NCBI GenBank assembly: GCA_964020085.1
Contig: OZ026597.1
Coordinates: 17,287,609-17,351,608 of the forward strand
From: Micromussa lordhowensis
Taxonomy: Eukaryota > Cnidaria > Anthozoa > Scleractinia > Lobophylliidae
Direction of reading: 5' to 3'
Length of the DNA stretch: 64,000 nucleotides
Shown: positions 37,801 to 51,100 of the stretch, piece after piece
Numbering within the stretch: position 1 is the stretch's first letter
How the letters are laid out: every line of letters begins with the position of its first letter
The notes under the pieces: model-generated
Told to the model about the DNA's origin: nothing
What the model saw: the letters and a program-made list of their open reading frames with translations, nothing else
Database searches by the model: none
Position numbers and translations under genes: made by a program

Positions 37801-40800
37801 TAGCATTTTGTTTTGCTTTAACGCAATGAAGAACAAGTGAATGGCATTATTTACGTTTTCCTTTAATGCTTCAGGAAACCGGGGCTTTTGTTTATGGAGC
37901 CATGAGCTTTTTAGACAAGATGTCCAATGGTATTGTTATACAAGTCATTCAAGTGTGTTATCCCAGCGAGAATAGGTAAGTTGCTTAGAACTGTAACAAA
38001 TCCTCTTCTCTTTCTCTGATAAGAAAACCTTCCCAGGGTACAGGGGTGGGGGCTGTTAGAATATTTCGCGTCCTGAATGTATCCTATGTCTTTGGGCGCG
38101 GGGGGAGGGGGGGGGGGAGTTGAGTTGAAATGTGAATATGAACAATGTCCCGTCCTAAGTTCTTTATGTTCAGTCGCCATGATCTCGGTTCGCTTTCTAC
38201 ACGATCCGGTTCTTCCCTTTTGTGCAGTAGCTAGTAACACCGACATCTTGTTGGATTAACAGGGCCAGTGCTGGAGCGCTGTACTACAGAGAGGTTATGG
38301 TGTTAGCATCAGGAGCAGCAGCACTCCTGGCTCTTTTAACTCTCGCTACACTTATAAAGAAAAACCTGGATGAAACTCGCGGAGGTATGCCAATGACAAG
38401 TGAAGCTATTTTCCAATGAATATAGGAATGTTGACATTTTAACCCTTAATTGCAGAATCGAAATAAACTTCGTGCAAAATCTGTTTAGTTTTTCATTTTC
38501 ACTGATTTAAAGTTCGTTGCCGCAACCCGTATAGATCTGCCAGTGGAGGGATAATTCTCAGATCTGTTACTGCAGATACGTCGACCAGAGAAACTTTTTG
38601 AACATCACGATTTGTTATCAAACATATTGCTTGTACATTCAAAGACAAAATAAGATCAAACAAGAAGAAAAACCTTAAGCAGGTTACAATTATTCATCTT
38701 CAATCCTTACTTTCTCTATACATACATACATACATACATATTTTTATTTGGTATCTTGTACATAGTACATTGACATTGTTCCAAATAAATTTACAAATGC
38801 GCTAATTTTCTAACCTTAATTATAATTGAGAGTTAACTACGTGTTTTTTCTAATTTCATAGCATTCATGCACATACTTTGCAATTATTTTTTGTAGCTCA
38901 GTATTATTACTTGGGGGGTTTAATAGAAGCAAAAATATATTTTCTGTTGACATTTTCCCGATTGGGATTTTGAATTCCGTGGATAAGTGCTCAAACAGCG
39001 ACTTCCGTTTTTCCTGATACCCCGGACAGGAGACTAGGAAGTGTTTTTCATCTTCTGCTTCTTTCTTACACAAAGGGCATATTCTTTCGTTCGGTTTCTT
39101 ATATGGTCTCATGTAACGCCCTGTTTCTATTGCCAACCTATGATTACTAAGTCGCAGTTTTGTCATGGTAGTTCTGTGCCGGATGTTGGTGACCTGGTGG
39201 AGGTAATCCTCGCATCTGTAATTATCTATTTTTTTGACTTTACGGTAGGTTCGCATTTTGTTGCTTTGATTGGGATCTTTCCTTGTGTCGTTATTCATCT
39301 CGCTAAACCACCTTTGTAATTCAATATCCTCTAATCTTTGTCTAACAATGCTTACAGCTCCTACATCTGGTGGATGTGCTTTTTCCCAAAGGATTCCTAA
39401 ACCTATATGATATAAAAAGTTTTTGATTTTTTGACTCCAAGAGATTTTATCTTTTATCCGTTTTATGTCATTATAGGCTACTTGAGATAATTTATGACAA
39501 TTATTCTCTTCGTGTTTAACTAAAGTAAGCCAGAACTTTAAGGTTCTACATTGGGCTGTCATTCGCAGTGGAAACCTGCCTGTTTCGGCCCTGCAAGCAT
39601 TATTGTTGCAATATTTATTCACACCTAATAGCCATTTCAGAAATTTGTTTTGAACAAGTTCTTCGGGGTCTGTATCAAGCTTGCCATTACAGTCAATACC
39701 CCAAATTTCACTACCATACATGAGTATGGGCGATATTAGTGCATCAAATAGCTTAAATGTGAGTTTGATGTTCTCACTGAAGTGATTTCCCATCTCGTTC
39801 CGTAGTTTAAATAGGGCTTTAAGACTTGCTTTTTTCAACTCTTGCCTTGCAAGGGTAAAATTTCCATAAGGGCACAATGTCAGCCCTAGATACCGATAGG
39901 ACTTTGTGTTTTCTAATTTATTCGTTCCGTACTTAAACGAATAGTTATTTAGAGATTTGCCACTGTTGTTGAATATCATAACTTTGGTTTTGTCTAGGTT
40001 CACTGTTAGGTCTACCTTTTCGCAGAAAGATTCCAACTTGTTAAGAATTCTTTGTAGACCTTCTGCGGATCTAGCAAAGATAACCAAATCATCTGCATAC
40101 AACAAACAGTTCGTAGGTCGTTCTCTTAGCATAACTTCAGTTGTCGAGGCAATGTTTAGCATTTCAGGTAAATCACTCAGATAGATATTAAACAGGGTGG
40201 GTGAGAGCATGCATCCTTGCTTTACACCGATATGGCATGGAAACGTTTCGGTTATTTTGTTTTCAATTTTGACTGCTGACTTGTCATTCGAGTACATGGA
40301 CATAAGAACTTCTAAGAAGTGTCCATTTATACCTACTGTTCTGAGTTTGTCAAATAATTTTTTTCTGGGTACAGTGTCGAAGGCTTTGCTAAAGTCGACA
40401 AAACAAGAAAATAGTAAATTTCGTTGTCTTTGTGGTTTCGATTTTACATACTTGTCAATTAGCATTTTCAAAATGAAGAGACTATCAACTGTACCATGCA
40501 TTTTCCTAAAGCCACCTTGTTCATCTTTTAGAATTCCTTTTTTAGTCGCATAGTCGTACAATCTGTTGTTAAGAATGGTTGTGAATAGTTTACTAAGCGA
40601 TGACAGTAGAGTAATGCCTCGGTAATTTTCAACTTTAGATGGGTCGTCTTTTTTGTGTACTGGTACTATCAGTCCGAAACTCCAAATCAGAGGATATTTG
40701 CCGGTGCTTAGGATTCGATTGAATAAAGTTATCAGATGTCCCTTTATAAAATCCTTCCCTACTTTTAATACTTCGTTTAATATATTGTCTATACCTGGAG

Positions 40801-41527
40801 CTTTGTTCGCTTTCAATTTGCATATGGCAGTATCGAACTCCTCATCCGATATTAAATAGTCTAATGGGCCTGTTTCGTTTTCTTTGGACTTCCCGCGGGC
40901 CTCCATCTCCGAACAGCTGTTTTGGAACCCCTCATTCTGTTGTTTGAAATATTTATAAAACTCTTCCGCTCTTACTGTCTCCACTTTCTCTGTTTTTCTT
41001 TTTCTAAGGTTAAATATAGTGCCAATCTGTTTCCACGTGTCTTTGGAATTTCTATAGTCGATATCCGCTATTTTTTTACTCAAATACGAGTACTTTTTCC
41101 GTTGGCACGTCTTCTTGAAACTCTTCTTTTTCTCATGTAGGATTGTTCTCAATTGAACATTATCAGGGTTATGGGAAATTCGTTTCCCAAGTGATTTTAG
41201 GTTTTCTTTTTCTGTTTCACATTCCTGGTCAAACCAATTTTTCCTTTGCTTGTGACTGTGTTTTTGTTTTTGAGACTTCAGACCAGCTGTTTTACATGCC
41301 TCAACTAAGGCTTGGTTTACTAATTCGGTCGCTATGTTAACATTGTCATAGAGGCAAATGGAGCGGCAGCAGCTAATACATGGTTACAGTCTGGTTCGTG
41401 GTCCCTGATTTGCTCCAAAGGTCCATTTGTTCCATATGAGCCCTCGGTTCATATGGCCCAAGGCACAAGAACGTCCGCGGAGGTTCCAGAGTCAATACCT
41501 TTGTACGGTTCAATGGACCTCACTTAA
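31069..41527 (+). CDS. MFSD12: MFSD12-like lysosomal transporter, tandem copy 1, 10 exons, 519 aa
   Basis: Exons: 31069-31586, 32634-32754, 33537-33701, 34233-34325, 35058-35150, 35519-35559, 35939-36068, 37875-37975, 38263-38384, 41352-41527; total 1560 nt, phases consistent. The first membrane helix follows S-W-R-T-R at ~25. The MFS loop between helices 2 and 3 reads G-Q-V-A-D-A (71-76), then [14 protein letters not shown] (85-98), diagnostic of the glycoside-cation symporter-like MFS group. H-L-S-L-I-P-E-L-T (152-160) is shared with copy 2. MFSD12 imports cysteine into lysosomes and melanosomes (12 helices, human protein about 480 aa). The last exon lies past a LINE insertion; its end (P-L-Y-G-S-M-D-L-T) aligns with copy 2 (P-K-Y-G-S-I). 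If exon 9 is not spliced, the frame ends at 38419 instead. Confidence 0.9.
31663..32233. mobile_element. Harbinger-type MITE in MFSD12-1 intron 1
   Basis: Arms of about 55 bp beginning GGGCCTGTTTACATGGAGG are inverted repeats with almost no mismatch. TAA at 31660-31662 and 32234-32236 is the 3-bp target duplication typical of PIF/Harbinger. The interior repeats AGGCGGGTTACCCCACCT about five times (31999-32210). Confidence 0.85.
32948..33066. mobile_element. Diverged relative of the 26351 MITE (MFSD12-1 intron 2)
   Basis: TAGACTATCCACAGCCTCTC and later GTCAAGTCT, TTCTATCC and GAACTGTGAACAGCC match the 26351-26533 element in order and orientation. It is shorter and has no clear target duplication. 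Confidence 0.7.
33270..33362. mobile_element. 93-bp palindromic MITE with 9-bp target duplication
   Basis: The arms TAGTCTGTTCCAGGCTCTC and inverse are near-perfect. CTTGCCAAT flanks the unit at 33261-33269 and 33363-33371. It lies in MFSD12-1 intron 2. Confidence 0.8.
34463..34919. mobile_element. Mariner/pogo-type MITE in MFSD12-1 intron 4
   Basis: Left end CAGTCAAAACTCTCC and right end GGAGGTTGGACTG are inverted, with TA on both sides (34461-34462, 34920-34921). The interior has short tandem copies of GGCCGTTGT. Confidence 0.7.
36453..37098. mobile_element. 646-bp near-perfect foldback element in MFSD12-1 intron 7
   Basis: Two arms of about 315 bp, starting CACAGGCGGCCCAAGC, are almost exact reverse complements around a 6-nt loop at 36774-36779. 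TGCTAGT flanks the unit at 36446-36452 and 37099-37105. It has no ORF of its own. The near-identity of the arms suggests recent origin or ongoing correction. Confidence 0.88.
37138..37796. mobile_element. TTAA-flanked MITE in MFSD12-1 intron 7
   Basis: GGACGTTCGCGCCC begins the unit and its inverse ends it, with TTAA on each side (37134-37137, 37797-37800). TTAA duplication fits Kolobok or piggyBac; Kolobok seems likelier from the GG start. The phrase ACTTCCCACACACAG occurs twice inside (about 37157 and 37540). It lies only 40 bp from the preceding foldback element. Confidence 0.8.
38717..41350 (-). mobile_element. 5'-truncated CR1-like LINE, antisense in MFSD12-1 last intron
   Basis: An uninterrupted minus-strand frame runs from about 41350 down to its stop at 38837. 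It starts after the lost endonuclease, passes the pre-RT motif N-W-F-D-Q-E-C, then has the reverse transcriptase with [21 protein letters not shown] and L-L-Y-A-D-D. A C-terminal C-P-L-C-K...H-F-L-V-S-C cluster follows. The 3' end has AATAAA and an (ATGT)n tail at about 38717-38740, as in CR1-group LINEs. The catalytic YADD is intact, so insertion is fairly young. No own start codon remains. Confidence 0.88.
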
Positions 41528-43196
41528 ATAACCTACAATAACAAAAGTGACTCGACGCACCTTATTTTCTCTTGCTCGAAGAGAATATCGCATCCAAGTT
41601 AAAGTCGTGGTTCTTCAGTACTTCTTTCCCCGAATCGATTCTTCTTTGCTCTATTCCTAACTTAATCATAACAGAAACCTTTTCAAATCTGAGACATTTT
41701 CTTCCTCTTAGCCTGCGTAACAATCGCTCCCATGCGAGGAGCTTTTCCGCGCGAAAATTGGAGCGGAAGCATCTGGGTGCAGTTCCTGGCCACAGAGATT
41801 TAAACTCGTACCGTTAATACGGGCTTGGTTCGCTAAGATATTGTTTAAAACTGTACAAATGATATAAATTGTGAAGCTTATCTATTTATTAGACTGCTGG
41901 TAGCCGTCAGGCGGGTATTTATACGCAATAGCGTGTTGCTTTGGTTTAAAATTATTGAAATGCACTGTTTAGAAACGAGAAAACGACTCCAAGTGTTATT
42001 ATTATTTATATACGTATTACAGCTATTGAATGAAGTTGAAGAAACTGTCGTTTTTGACTCCAGATCACAGCTGATTGCCTTGCATAAGAGTGGCCCGCCT
42101 CTGAGACACCCTTCGCCCCATGCGCGCGGATTTTATGCCTGTCCCCCTTCCCTCTTGTCTCCTCTCCATCGTTATGCATATGCAATGTGCAGTGAAACGA
42201 TTGAATAAATTATCCCCACGAGCGATGAGCGCATACTTTTAACCCTAATTTTTTTCATCTTTCACAACCTGTGTTATTATATTTGTTCTGATTACTAGTT
42301 TTGCTATCTATGGGCAAACCATGCAGGCATAAAATAAAAAATAACCACATGCTGTTGCGTGAATGAGCTGTTATAACGTTAGTCACGAGTTCGAGAGCAG
42401 ATCGTATGATAGATTGCCTAACAAAAGAATTAGCCTAGAATGGTAAGTTTTGCTAGTCAGGTGGACGCGATGACGTAAATCGCAAATCAGTTTGGCATTG
42501 TTTTAAATGTTTTCCTGCACGGCGTGACGAGAGTTTATTTTCACTACCCATCAAAACAAGGATAATCTTACCGAGAAAAATGGTCAAAAATAAGCTCACT
42601 TTGTCCTCGTGGTTATCGTACGAGGGTGCCCAGTTGGCTCCCTCAGTGAGGGGTAGTGAGGTTTTTTTGTAACACAATATGACATGTGATTTCACAGATT
42701 CCCTTCTCTTTCCCAAATGTTCATTGTGGTGTTACGAGAGGTAAAGAGAAAAACGCTCGCAAGGGCTTCTTCAGGTCAAATCCACTGATTTTTCAAGCTA
42801 ATAAGAGAAAATAATGTGTATAGTATATCTTGATAAACTTTTCAGACAAAGTACCTCGCCTCCCCTGTGGAGAACTTTTGTTCATCATATGACCATGTGT
42901 CTGCACGTGACATTGTGATGATAATAGCCGCAGATATAAATTTCTTCACGGCACTGAATGAACGAGGAAGAAGCCAGACCAGAAATGCTTCAGGAAAGAA
43001 GCGTAAAGAGTCCAATGAACAATAATTATCAAATTGAAACAAGGCTACAACCTTCTTGCGATCAGAGCAGAAACTGCGTGGCGTTCTAAACGAGGTTGGC
43101 AGCGAAAAAGCTATTTCTTGTTTTCGTGACAGGTACTACGTCGACGAGTGGTTTCTTTACTAAGATAGCTGCAGTTCTTTCAAATTTGTTTTAGTC
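41528..43196. other. Spacer between the two MFSD12 genes
   Basis: This contains the 3' UTR of copy 1, with a possible AATAAA at 42204-42209, and the promoter of copy 2. Small open frames (for example 41933-42208) have no recognisable domain. No gene or complete element is evident. Confidence 0.4.
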
Positions 43197-45123
43197 ATGG
43201 AGCAGTGCATTAAAGTGAAGCCAAAGCTGACCTGGAGAACACAAATAAGCTACGGAGTTGGTCATATTCTTAACGACCTTTGCGCCTCTATGTGGTTTAC
43301 GTACCTTCTTGTCTACCTTCACAAGGTCGTCGAATTTTCGAATGTGGCCGCAGGGACTTTGATGTTGATCGGACAAGTCGCCGATGCTCTGGCCACGCCG
43401 TTTGTTGGAGTGGAGTCCGATAAAACTGGGGATTGCAAATATGGCCGGAGAAAAGTGTGGCATCTAGTCGGAGTTCTGTGTGTTGCTGGTTCGTTTCCGT
43501 TCGTTTTCAACCAGTGTATCCACTGCGAAGGTGCATCGTCTTGGGCCTTGTTCGTGTACTATATTCCCTTTATTGTGATCTTCCAGTTTGGCTGGGCTTC
43601 CACGCAAATATCTCATTTAAGCTTGATACCAGAACTTACGGATTGCGAGAACGAAAAAGTCACTTTGAATGCTATTAGGTAAGTCAGCCCAATCATAATT
43701 ATCGGTCGAGTTGTACTTTTTTTACCAAATAAAATAAGCTCTTAATAAGCTTTAATATAAGTTAAAGTTACTTTGTCAGTTAGTTTTGTCGTAATTTCTG
43801 TCGTTTGCAGCTTTGTGTCAGCTGATACCAACTGCTATGCTAAAAGCGTATTATGTAATGGATAACTCACTACGACCGTCCCTCCTCAGCGGGTCTCTGT
43901 AAAGTGGGGACCGGATGTCGGATAGCGGATGCTATGGAAAAATACGGATGATGAAATGCAAATTATAAAATGCGGATGGCAAATTGCGGATAAAAATTTG
44001 CGTTGAATACAGAAGACTGGCGGTCAAATTATTTGTAATAATTTTTAATAGCAAAGATATCAATGACATCACCCATTGTTGTTAATATACCAACCAAAGA
44101 ACTATTGGCTGGTGAAACAAAGAATTCTTTTATTTAACGTTTGGAACATTTAAATAACAAAACAATGTTTGTAAACAAATATCTTCCCTATAGAGAATGC
44201 TTGATTCAATTTTATTTTTCAACTCTATCACCACCACTGGCAAGTGAAAACTTTCTGTTTTTGATGTGTGCTGTTCTAAACATGAAGTAAACTTTTTTAG
44301 AATGGATAATTTACTTTTTGATACTTTTGGTAAAAAATGTCCCATACTGATGTCCAAAAATAGACTTGCCTTACCCCCTCCCCCTTAGGACACTGACTGT
44401 TCACTTCTGTAGGTAATTTCTACCAGTTGGTTTGTATTAACAGTCTACCAAGGAGTAATTATTTCATTGTTCCTCTGAGATGAAAAACAAAAATGAAAAA
44501 CAAAACAAAGTTATGAGAACTTGGTAAAATGGAACTGAAATTGTCTACAATCAAAAGAAAGTTGGCAACTTGGTTTGAAAGAAATAAATGGTTTGAATTT
44601 GTTAGTTTCTGAGCCAACTGCCAATCAATATTGGAATGTTGCACCACAGCATTGCAAAATTTCCATCCAAAAGAACATGCATGTATCCAGTTTGATGTAA
44701 AGACATACATGTGTAATAAATAATTTGGATTCACTCCGACGAAGGGCTAACACTCTAAATGTCAGCCTTCAAATCTCTTTACCGTGGCCAATTCACATTA
44801 TCAACCCAGTTGATAAAACCAAATTATTGTGTAATAAATAATAGACCGTTAGCAGCTTATATACTGGTAAATAATTATGAGAGAGTCATCTACAAAAATA
44901 TGCCATTTTCAATACATGTACTTGAAATTGTACATATGTAAGAATGCTAAGAAAAAGGGGGCACAAATTCCAATTCTGCCAGATGAGAACTGAGAGATAC
45001 AAAAACTTGTTTATGAACAGATTTCTTGTTAAACTTGTGTAGATTATTAGTTATATTCATCATACTTTCAATCAGGATTTGACATTTTTCAGTAAAATTA
45101 TAAAGACTTCATTCATTCATTGT

Positions 45124-45154
<31 letters not shown>

Positions 45155-48100
45155 ACGGAAGGGATTTTTCGTATAACCCCTCCCCCCCCTCTGGATTTTC
45201 CAAAATCGGCTCCCAGGATAGACCCCCCCCCCCCCTCCCCTCCGGAAATTCCATTTTAGCCTCTCACCCCCTGGAAATATTATCATTCCTCGTGGAAACC
45301 AAAAATAAGCTATTTTTTTTAGTGCAAGATACCGGATTTTGATCTTTATATTATTTTCCCGAAAAACTGTGAGTAACACATCGCCAGAAGGTATGTCGCC
45401 GAGACTTTGCGATATGAAAATTATAGATTTAATCCCGTCAATTCTGCTTCATAATTTAGGCAAAACAGCGGTTACTAAAAAAGTTCATTTCCAAGACCGT
45501 TGAGAGAGAAATGCTCACAAGAAACGCTTTACACCGCACCAGTTTATAAAGCAAAACAATCAAAACAACATAATAATTTTTCAGTGCCTGTTTTGTTTCA
45601 AATTTAGGCCGATCAAATCGTTGTACGTATATATCTTAAAGATTCAATTTCATCTGGAAGCTGGAAAATCACAACTTTCCGGGCCTTCAACAAAGATGTT
45701 ACTGTTCTTTAACGTTTCTAATAAGTTAAATTTCCTTAGCCGTTCTTTGTAGTGCCCCTTAAAGCTGCGCTGTTATTTGGGTTGTCACTTGCAGCGCCAA
45801 ATATTTTTCTTACGCAACCCTTTGCTCTTGATCTTGCTTTACAAATCACTGTAATTTTGGAAGATAACTATGACTCCCTATAAGAACAGTAAAAAGAATG
45901 CGTCTTCGATTTTCTGTAGCCGTTCAATGTGATTAGATCTTTTTCGCGACAACTGGCGTCCCATCGACTGGCGGTGAAAATTTGACATGTCGCCGATTTC
46001 GAAATTTGCATAATTTAACTTTGCCGGCAATTTATTTCTGATGGCGTTAGCCTATGGCAAACAGCCTTGTGCTGCACCTCTGAAAATCTGCTTGAACCTG
46101 TAAAATTTTTATAAAACACTTTTTTTCATTCACAGTTCTGTCGAAAATGACGTTTAAGACCGTGCTTGCGTTTGGAAACAATAGCTTCACACTCTCCACA
46201 CTCTACTTGATGGAATGTAAACAAAACTTGTGTGAATGGATTTATGTTACTGAGGGGGGGGGTGAATAGGGGTACGTAAATCCGCCGATCCGTGCCATTT
46301 TTGCGCCGAATCCGACGATCCGCTAATATTTTCGTTCAAATCCGGAACCGCATTGTTTGAAAAATTTCTGTGGCGTATTTTTACTCTAACAGGTATGTGC
46401 GATTCTTGCTTTTAGTTTCCCTTCTTTCCCTGGCTGGGTGGGATACTCCTTCATATAAACCTTAAAGGTATATGCAGTACTGACTAAATAGCATGAGTCT
46501 TTTTGGCTGAAAAAGGTTATACATTTCGATCATTTTGGTCTCCAGTAGGGTATAGTTTGTACGCACTGGTTAGAATTAGGTATTTTTGAGTGATTTTCAA
46601 CTGAGTGGAAAGTTGAAGTGAATTGCAAAGTAATCAGGCAATTACTTTTTGTTTGGTTTTGGTTTTGCTACGGTTTGAAATTGACTGAGTAGTCTAATTG
46701 TTAAGTAATTGGTTTGGGTTTGGTTTACGACACTCAGTTAAAACCAGCTCCGTCACTGTTGTCATTTACCTCTTGATCGAGAAGTTAGCTGTAGTTATAA
46801 ACATCGGGAAAATGTTTATCTAAACAGAAGCAGTTCAATCTAGGTAGGGTCTAGTCAGAGATAAGGTATTCATATTTCGGTCAGGTCTGAAATAGGGAAG
46901 GAAATAATTCCATATTTTGGACTTTTGATGTCGAATGCAATAACAGCATTATCTAAAATTAAAGCACATCAAAGGACCTTTTCTACGATGTCACACTTTT
47001 CAGTCGATTTTCTTCTGATTCAAGCAAAAAAGAAATAGCCTCATCGCTCGATTTATCATGCCCAGTTTTATTTATATACCGTTTTATACGAATCTGTTAC
47101 AAGCACACGGAACTGATTTTCCAAAGTTTATAACGTGTACTAGGTATACCTGTCGATAGAGTGTCAACGAGCGAATAATTTGTGCTATAATAAGGGGTTT
47201 ATTAATACAGCATAACGGATTCTTGGTTCTCTTCTGTTGCGAAAATTACCGAGAGAAAATTATTACGCGTTTACCGGCCGGTAACGTTCGTCACGCAATC
47301 CCTGAATATCAAGAGTATTGGAATGTATCGCTTGCTCGGTCGAACTTTCAGTTCAATATGATGGGCAAAGTCAAAGTGAAAGTGAACACGCTAGTTTGAT
47401 TGATGAACACGACTCGTTTAATTCTGTGGCAAAACAGATCCGATTTGTGTTTTGAACACTGGATTCGACTGTATGATAAACACGCTCGTTCAGTTCTGTT
47501 CAGAAACACTGCCGACTCAACCTTCAGCTCGATATGCTAGATTTCAACACTGGATTTGCTCTAGTGGTTCGACTGGTGAACACAATCTTTCCAAAAAAGC
47601 TGCCCGATGGAACTTTCAGTTCGATATAGGTAAACAGAGAAGGAATACACTGTTTCGATTCATGAACACGCTCGTTCAATTCTGTGGTGAACACGCTGGT
47701 TCGTTTTCGTGTCGATTTTGTGTCTTGGATTTGCTCTTGTCTGACAGTTTTCCTGAATATTCGAATTAGAAGAAGAGTTTTGTAAAGGGTACGCTCCCCA
47801 ATTGAACTTTCATTTCGATAAAGTGAGAGAGGAAACACACTGGTTCGATATGCTCTGAGACTATGAAATTGTTCACAGTTGGATAAACACAACAGCAAAG
47901 AAAACAATGATATTCCACGAGACAAGTCTAGATGTAACGCCCCTCCTGACTGGCTAAAAACTACAGTGGCTCGAATAGTTCCGTCCTTGCAATTGTTACA
48001 TCTTACACCTGACAGTTACACTTTCAGAGCTCGATCAAGAATTTTTTCGCATATGCCATTCTTCGCGCGGCACTATTCTCTGCCGCCTCGCCAGCCGAGC

Positions 48101-51100
48101 GTCTTCGCTCGGCTGGCTCGTTGGCAATAACGCCTACCCCCTGGCAGGTTTGGAGGCAAAAATTTTCATGAGTTTCTTAAATTGATTTATGGAGGTGGGT
48201 TTTGTTTGTATGAAAAATGCGAAAAACTGTTGTATTATTTAACATTTTGCCCTAGACACAAGTTTCTCTTCCATCAATTTTTCGGCCGTTTTTGAGACAC
48301 CTTCGGGCAATTTTGGACAGGTTCGAACGTCCTAGGCCAATTTTGGAAATCATCGTACATTATTTAACTCAATTCCTAATCTTAACAGGTTTGCTACTAA
48401 GTGTTGTGTAAACGTTCATAGGTAAACTGATAGCTGTGGATAAAATTGTCAAGTTCGCAATTTCCGAACTTCGTAACTGAGGATCCACAATCCGACCTTC
48501 ACAGAGTCCAAAATCCACACCAAAATTCCCAGCTGATCCGTGATCCGCCCTATTTTCGAAATCCGCCAATCCGTTCAATTTATCGCAAAAGTCCGTAATC
48601 CGTTCGCTTTTTTTGAGCCAAATCCGTCGATCCGAAAACCTATTCACCCCCCTCGTTACTCAATATCATTCAGGATTACTTTAGGCTTGAATGTAAATGT
48701 TATGATTTTTGCGTGATTCAAAACGGGTATCCAACACTTTTTTGCCCTTTGTTCTCGGCTTTTATACGGAAATATTGGAGCAGCAAAGTCGTTTATTTAT
48801 CTGTGATAATTTCTGCTGATTTCTATCGCACGCGGCTCGCTTTAAAAATATATTTACCCGCTGAACTAGAATTGTTACTGTTCTGTTTTACTCGTTCAAG
48901 AATCATTGTTAACGAGATAATAGGTCTGTTATCTACCGATTTCGAATTTCTGCTAATTCGATGTTGTGTACTCTTTCGGTTCAAACGCCATTTTTCACGC
49001 TTTGCAACGACAACTTAAAAATGCGACGAAATCTTCCAGCTGAGACGATACAGATAGGAGTGACAGAAGTATTTGGTCAAGTGCAACAAACATATATTTT
49101 CAATCAGTCACGATTCACACATCTATTTTCCACAACAAGCAATTCGATCTCTAGCCGCAACTCGGGAAATTGCAGACTCTTGTGGCGACAGAATTTCGAG
49201 TCTAACCAACACAAAAATATTCATCTTGTGCTTTAAATTAGCGAGATTTATTTTTTCTGCGTTCGTGACTCGAGAAGCTCAATGCAAACAACGAAACATT
49301 ACGTACAACAGTAATAAAATTGAGACCGGCCTGGAAAAAAATTTCATCAAAACAACATCCTCTTCCCCCCCCCCCCCCCAGCTTCCGGAAATTCCTGGGC
49401 CTATGACACCCCCCACCTCCCGGAATTTCCATTCCCTTCCGTGGGGGGTATGGATATTTTCTGGAACCACACATTCACTGTTACCTTCTGAGAGCTTTCT
49501 TTTAAAATCTTTATAAAATTAATATTCAGGTATTCATATTTAATATTTAGTTATGTATTATTCACCTGTCAAAGAAGTGTGGTAATCTAATCCTTAGGTG
49601 AGCTCTTGTGGAAGTTTACTTTTGTCGACAGAGGATTGAACTATTAGGCAGTTATTGTTTCGAATCCAATCGCCCCTGAGTACAAAAGAAGTCACTTATG
49701 GAGCAGTGGGGGCACATTTGATAGTTGTTAATTAAACCATTGATATATTTCTTTGTTTCTTCAGATATGCTGGTACAGTCTCTTCAAACATTTTTGTGTT
49801 CTTGGTAACATGGCTTGTTCTAAGTACAGAAGGCAGAGGATCAGAAAAACTTGCTCCTTCAGACTCTGCAGCTTTTATGGTCAGTGCATAGAATTTTCTT
49901 CCTAATTTCTCTAGTAACTAATGGTTTTCCTCAGTAAATATATTTTAAGTGTGGAACCTGATCTCTTTGGTCCATAAATTATTACTAAAAGCTATCAGAT
50001 GTGAAGAGTGTTTGTTGACATTTTTCGCTACGGAAATGTCTACAAAACAAGCTTGTGCTAAATGCTTAAATGCTCCTGGTATGGTGCTCATGTCCTTGTC
50101 AATAAAGCCTGAAAACCTCCAGGTCCTTAGCAGCCTCACTTGTCTAATCAACCACGCTGATTCTGCCTCTTTTGCTAAGTTATACTGTCGTACTGTTATC
50201 TTGAACGTTTACCCACCAATGCCCTCTTCAGTGTCATGCAAACCTATTTTGCTTAATACTTTGACCATTCAACCCTCTTCCTAACATTAAAGTGCCCATA
50301 TCATCAAAATTTTTATTTTCCCATCTGATTCTATGTTTCATGCAATGAACTTCTGCGAAAAAAAATTTCGATTTGGATAAAAAGCGATTTTTTAAGGAAG
50401 TTTTTAAACCTGAAAATCCTATTTTCTTGCGGTCGACCTGTGCCGCTGATCACATCATCGACATGCTCAGAATTGTGACGTAGATTCAGGAACGTGTGAG
50501 TTCAGGCTTGACTTATCTCACTTGTTTTACCTCTGTAAATTTAGCTTCGTAGTCCGTGCAAAATTCTCCTTTCCAGCATTTTGTATGAGCTACTAACTTA
50601 CATTTACAGAGGTTAAACAAGCGAGATGAGTCAAGCCTGAAGTCACATGTTCCTTAATCTACGTCACAACTCATTCAAAACGAAGGGAAGATTGGTGCAA
50701 ATGGTGGACCAAAACGGCGACAAATTTGAACGATTTTAAAGCTTCTAAAAATGATTGCATTTTATCCAAATCAAAATTTTCTTTCGCAGAAGTTCATTGG
50801 ATGATATATAGAATCAGATAAGAAAATAAAAAAATTGATGATATGGGCACTTTAATACTACCACCCATATTTTAGCTTCAGCAGGATAGTGAGTAGAAAA
50901 TGGTTTATGTGGTTTCTACTCCATCCAATAACTCACAACACCATCTAAGAACAAGCAAGAGTATTTAACTTGTGTTCACACACAACTCTTTGAGGTGCAG
51001 TACATATGACTTAATGGACTTAGGGGTACTCCCTTAGAGTCTGATGGTTTGGCATTTCATTCAATGTGCATGTATGTGTTTGACTTATTTTAATTAATAA

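Larger units (their letters stand above)
45123..49471. mobile_element. 4.35-kb TIR element (outer) in MFSD12-2 intron 1
   Basis: TGTGGTTCCAGAAAATATCC at the left is matched by its inverse at the right, with arms of about 45 bp running into poly-C/poly-G. CATTCATTG (45114-45122) and CATTCACTG (49472-49480) are a 9-bp target duplication with one change, as in Mutator-like elements. No transposase frame survives. A second TIR element is nested inside. Confidence 0.8.

Noticed and set aside
39041..41140. Several plus-strand frames across the LINE
   Set aside because: They are antisense shadows of the long minus-strand reverse transcriptase frame.
45079..45379. Gly/Pro-rich frames on both strands near 45.1-45.4 kb and again at 49.2-49.5 kb
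   Set aside because: They arise from the poly-C/poly-G terminal repeats of the outer transposon.
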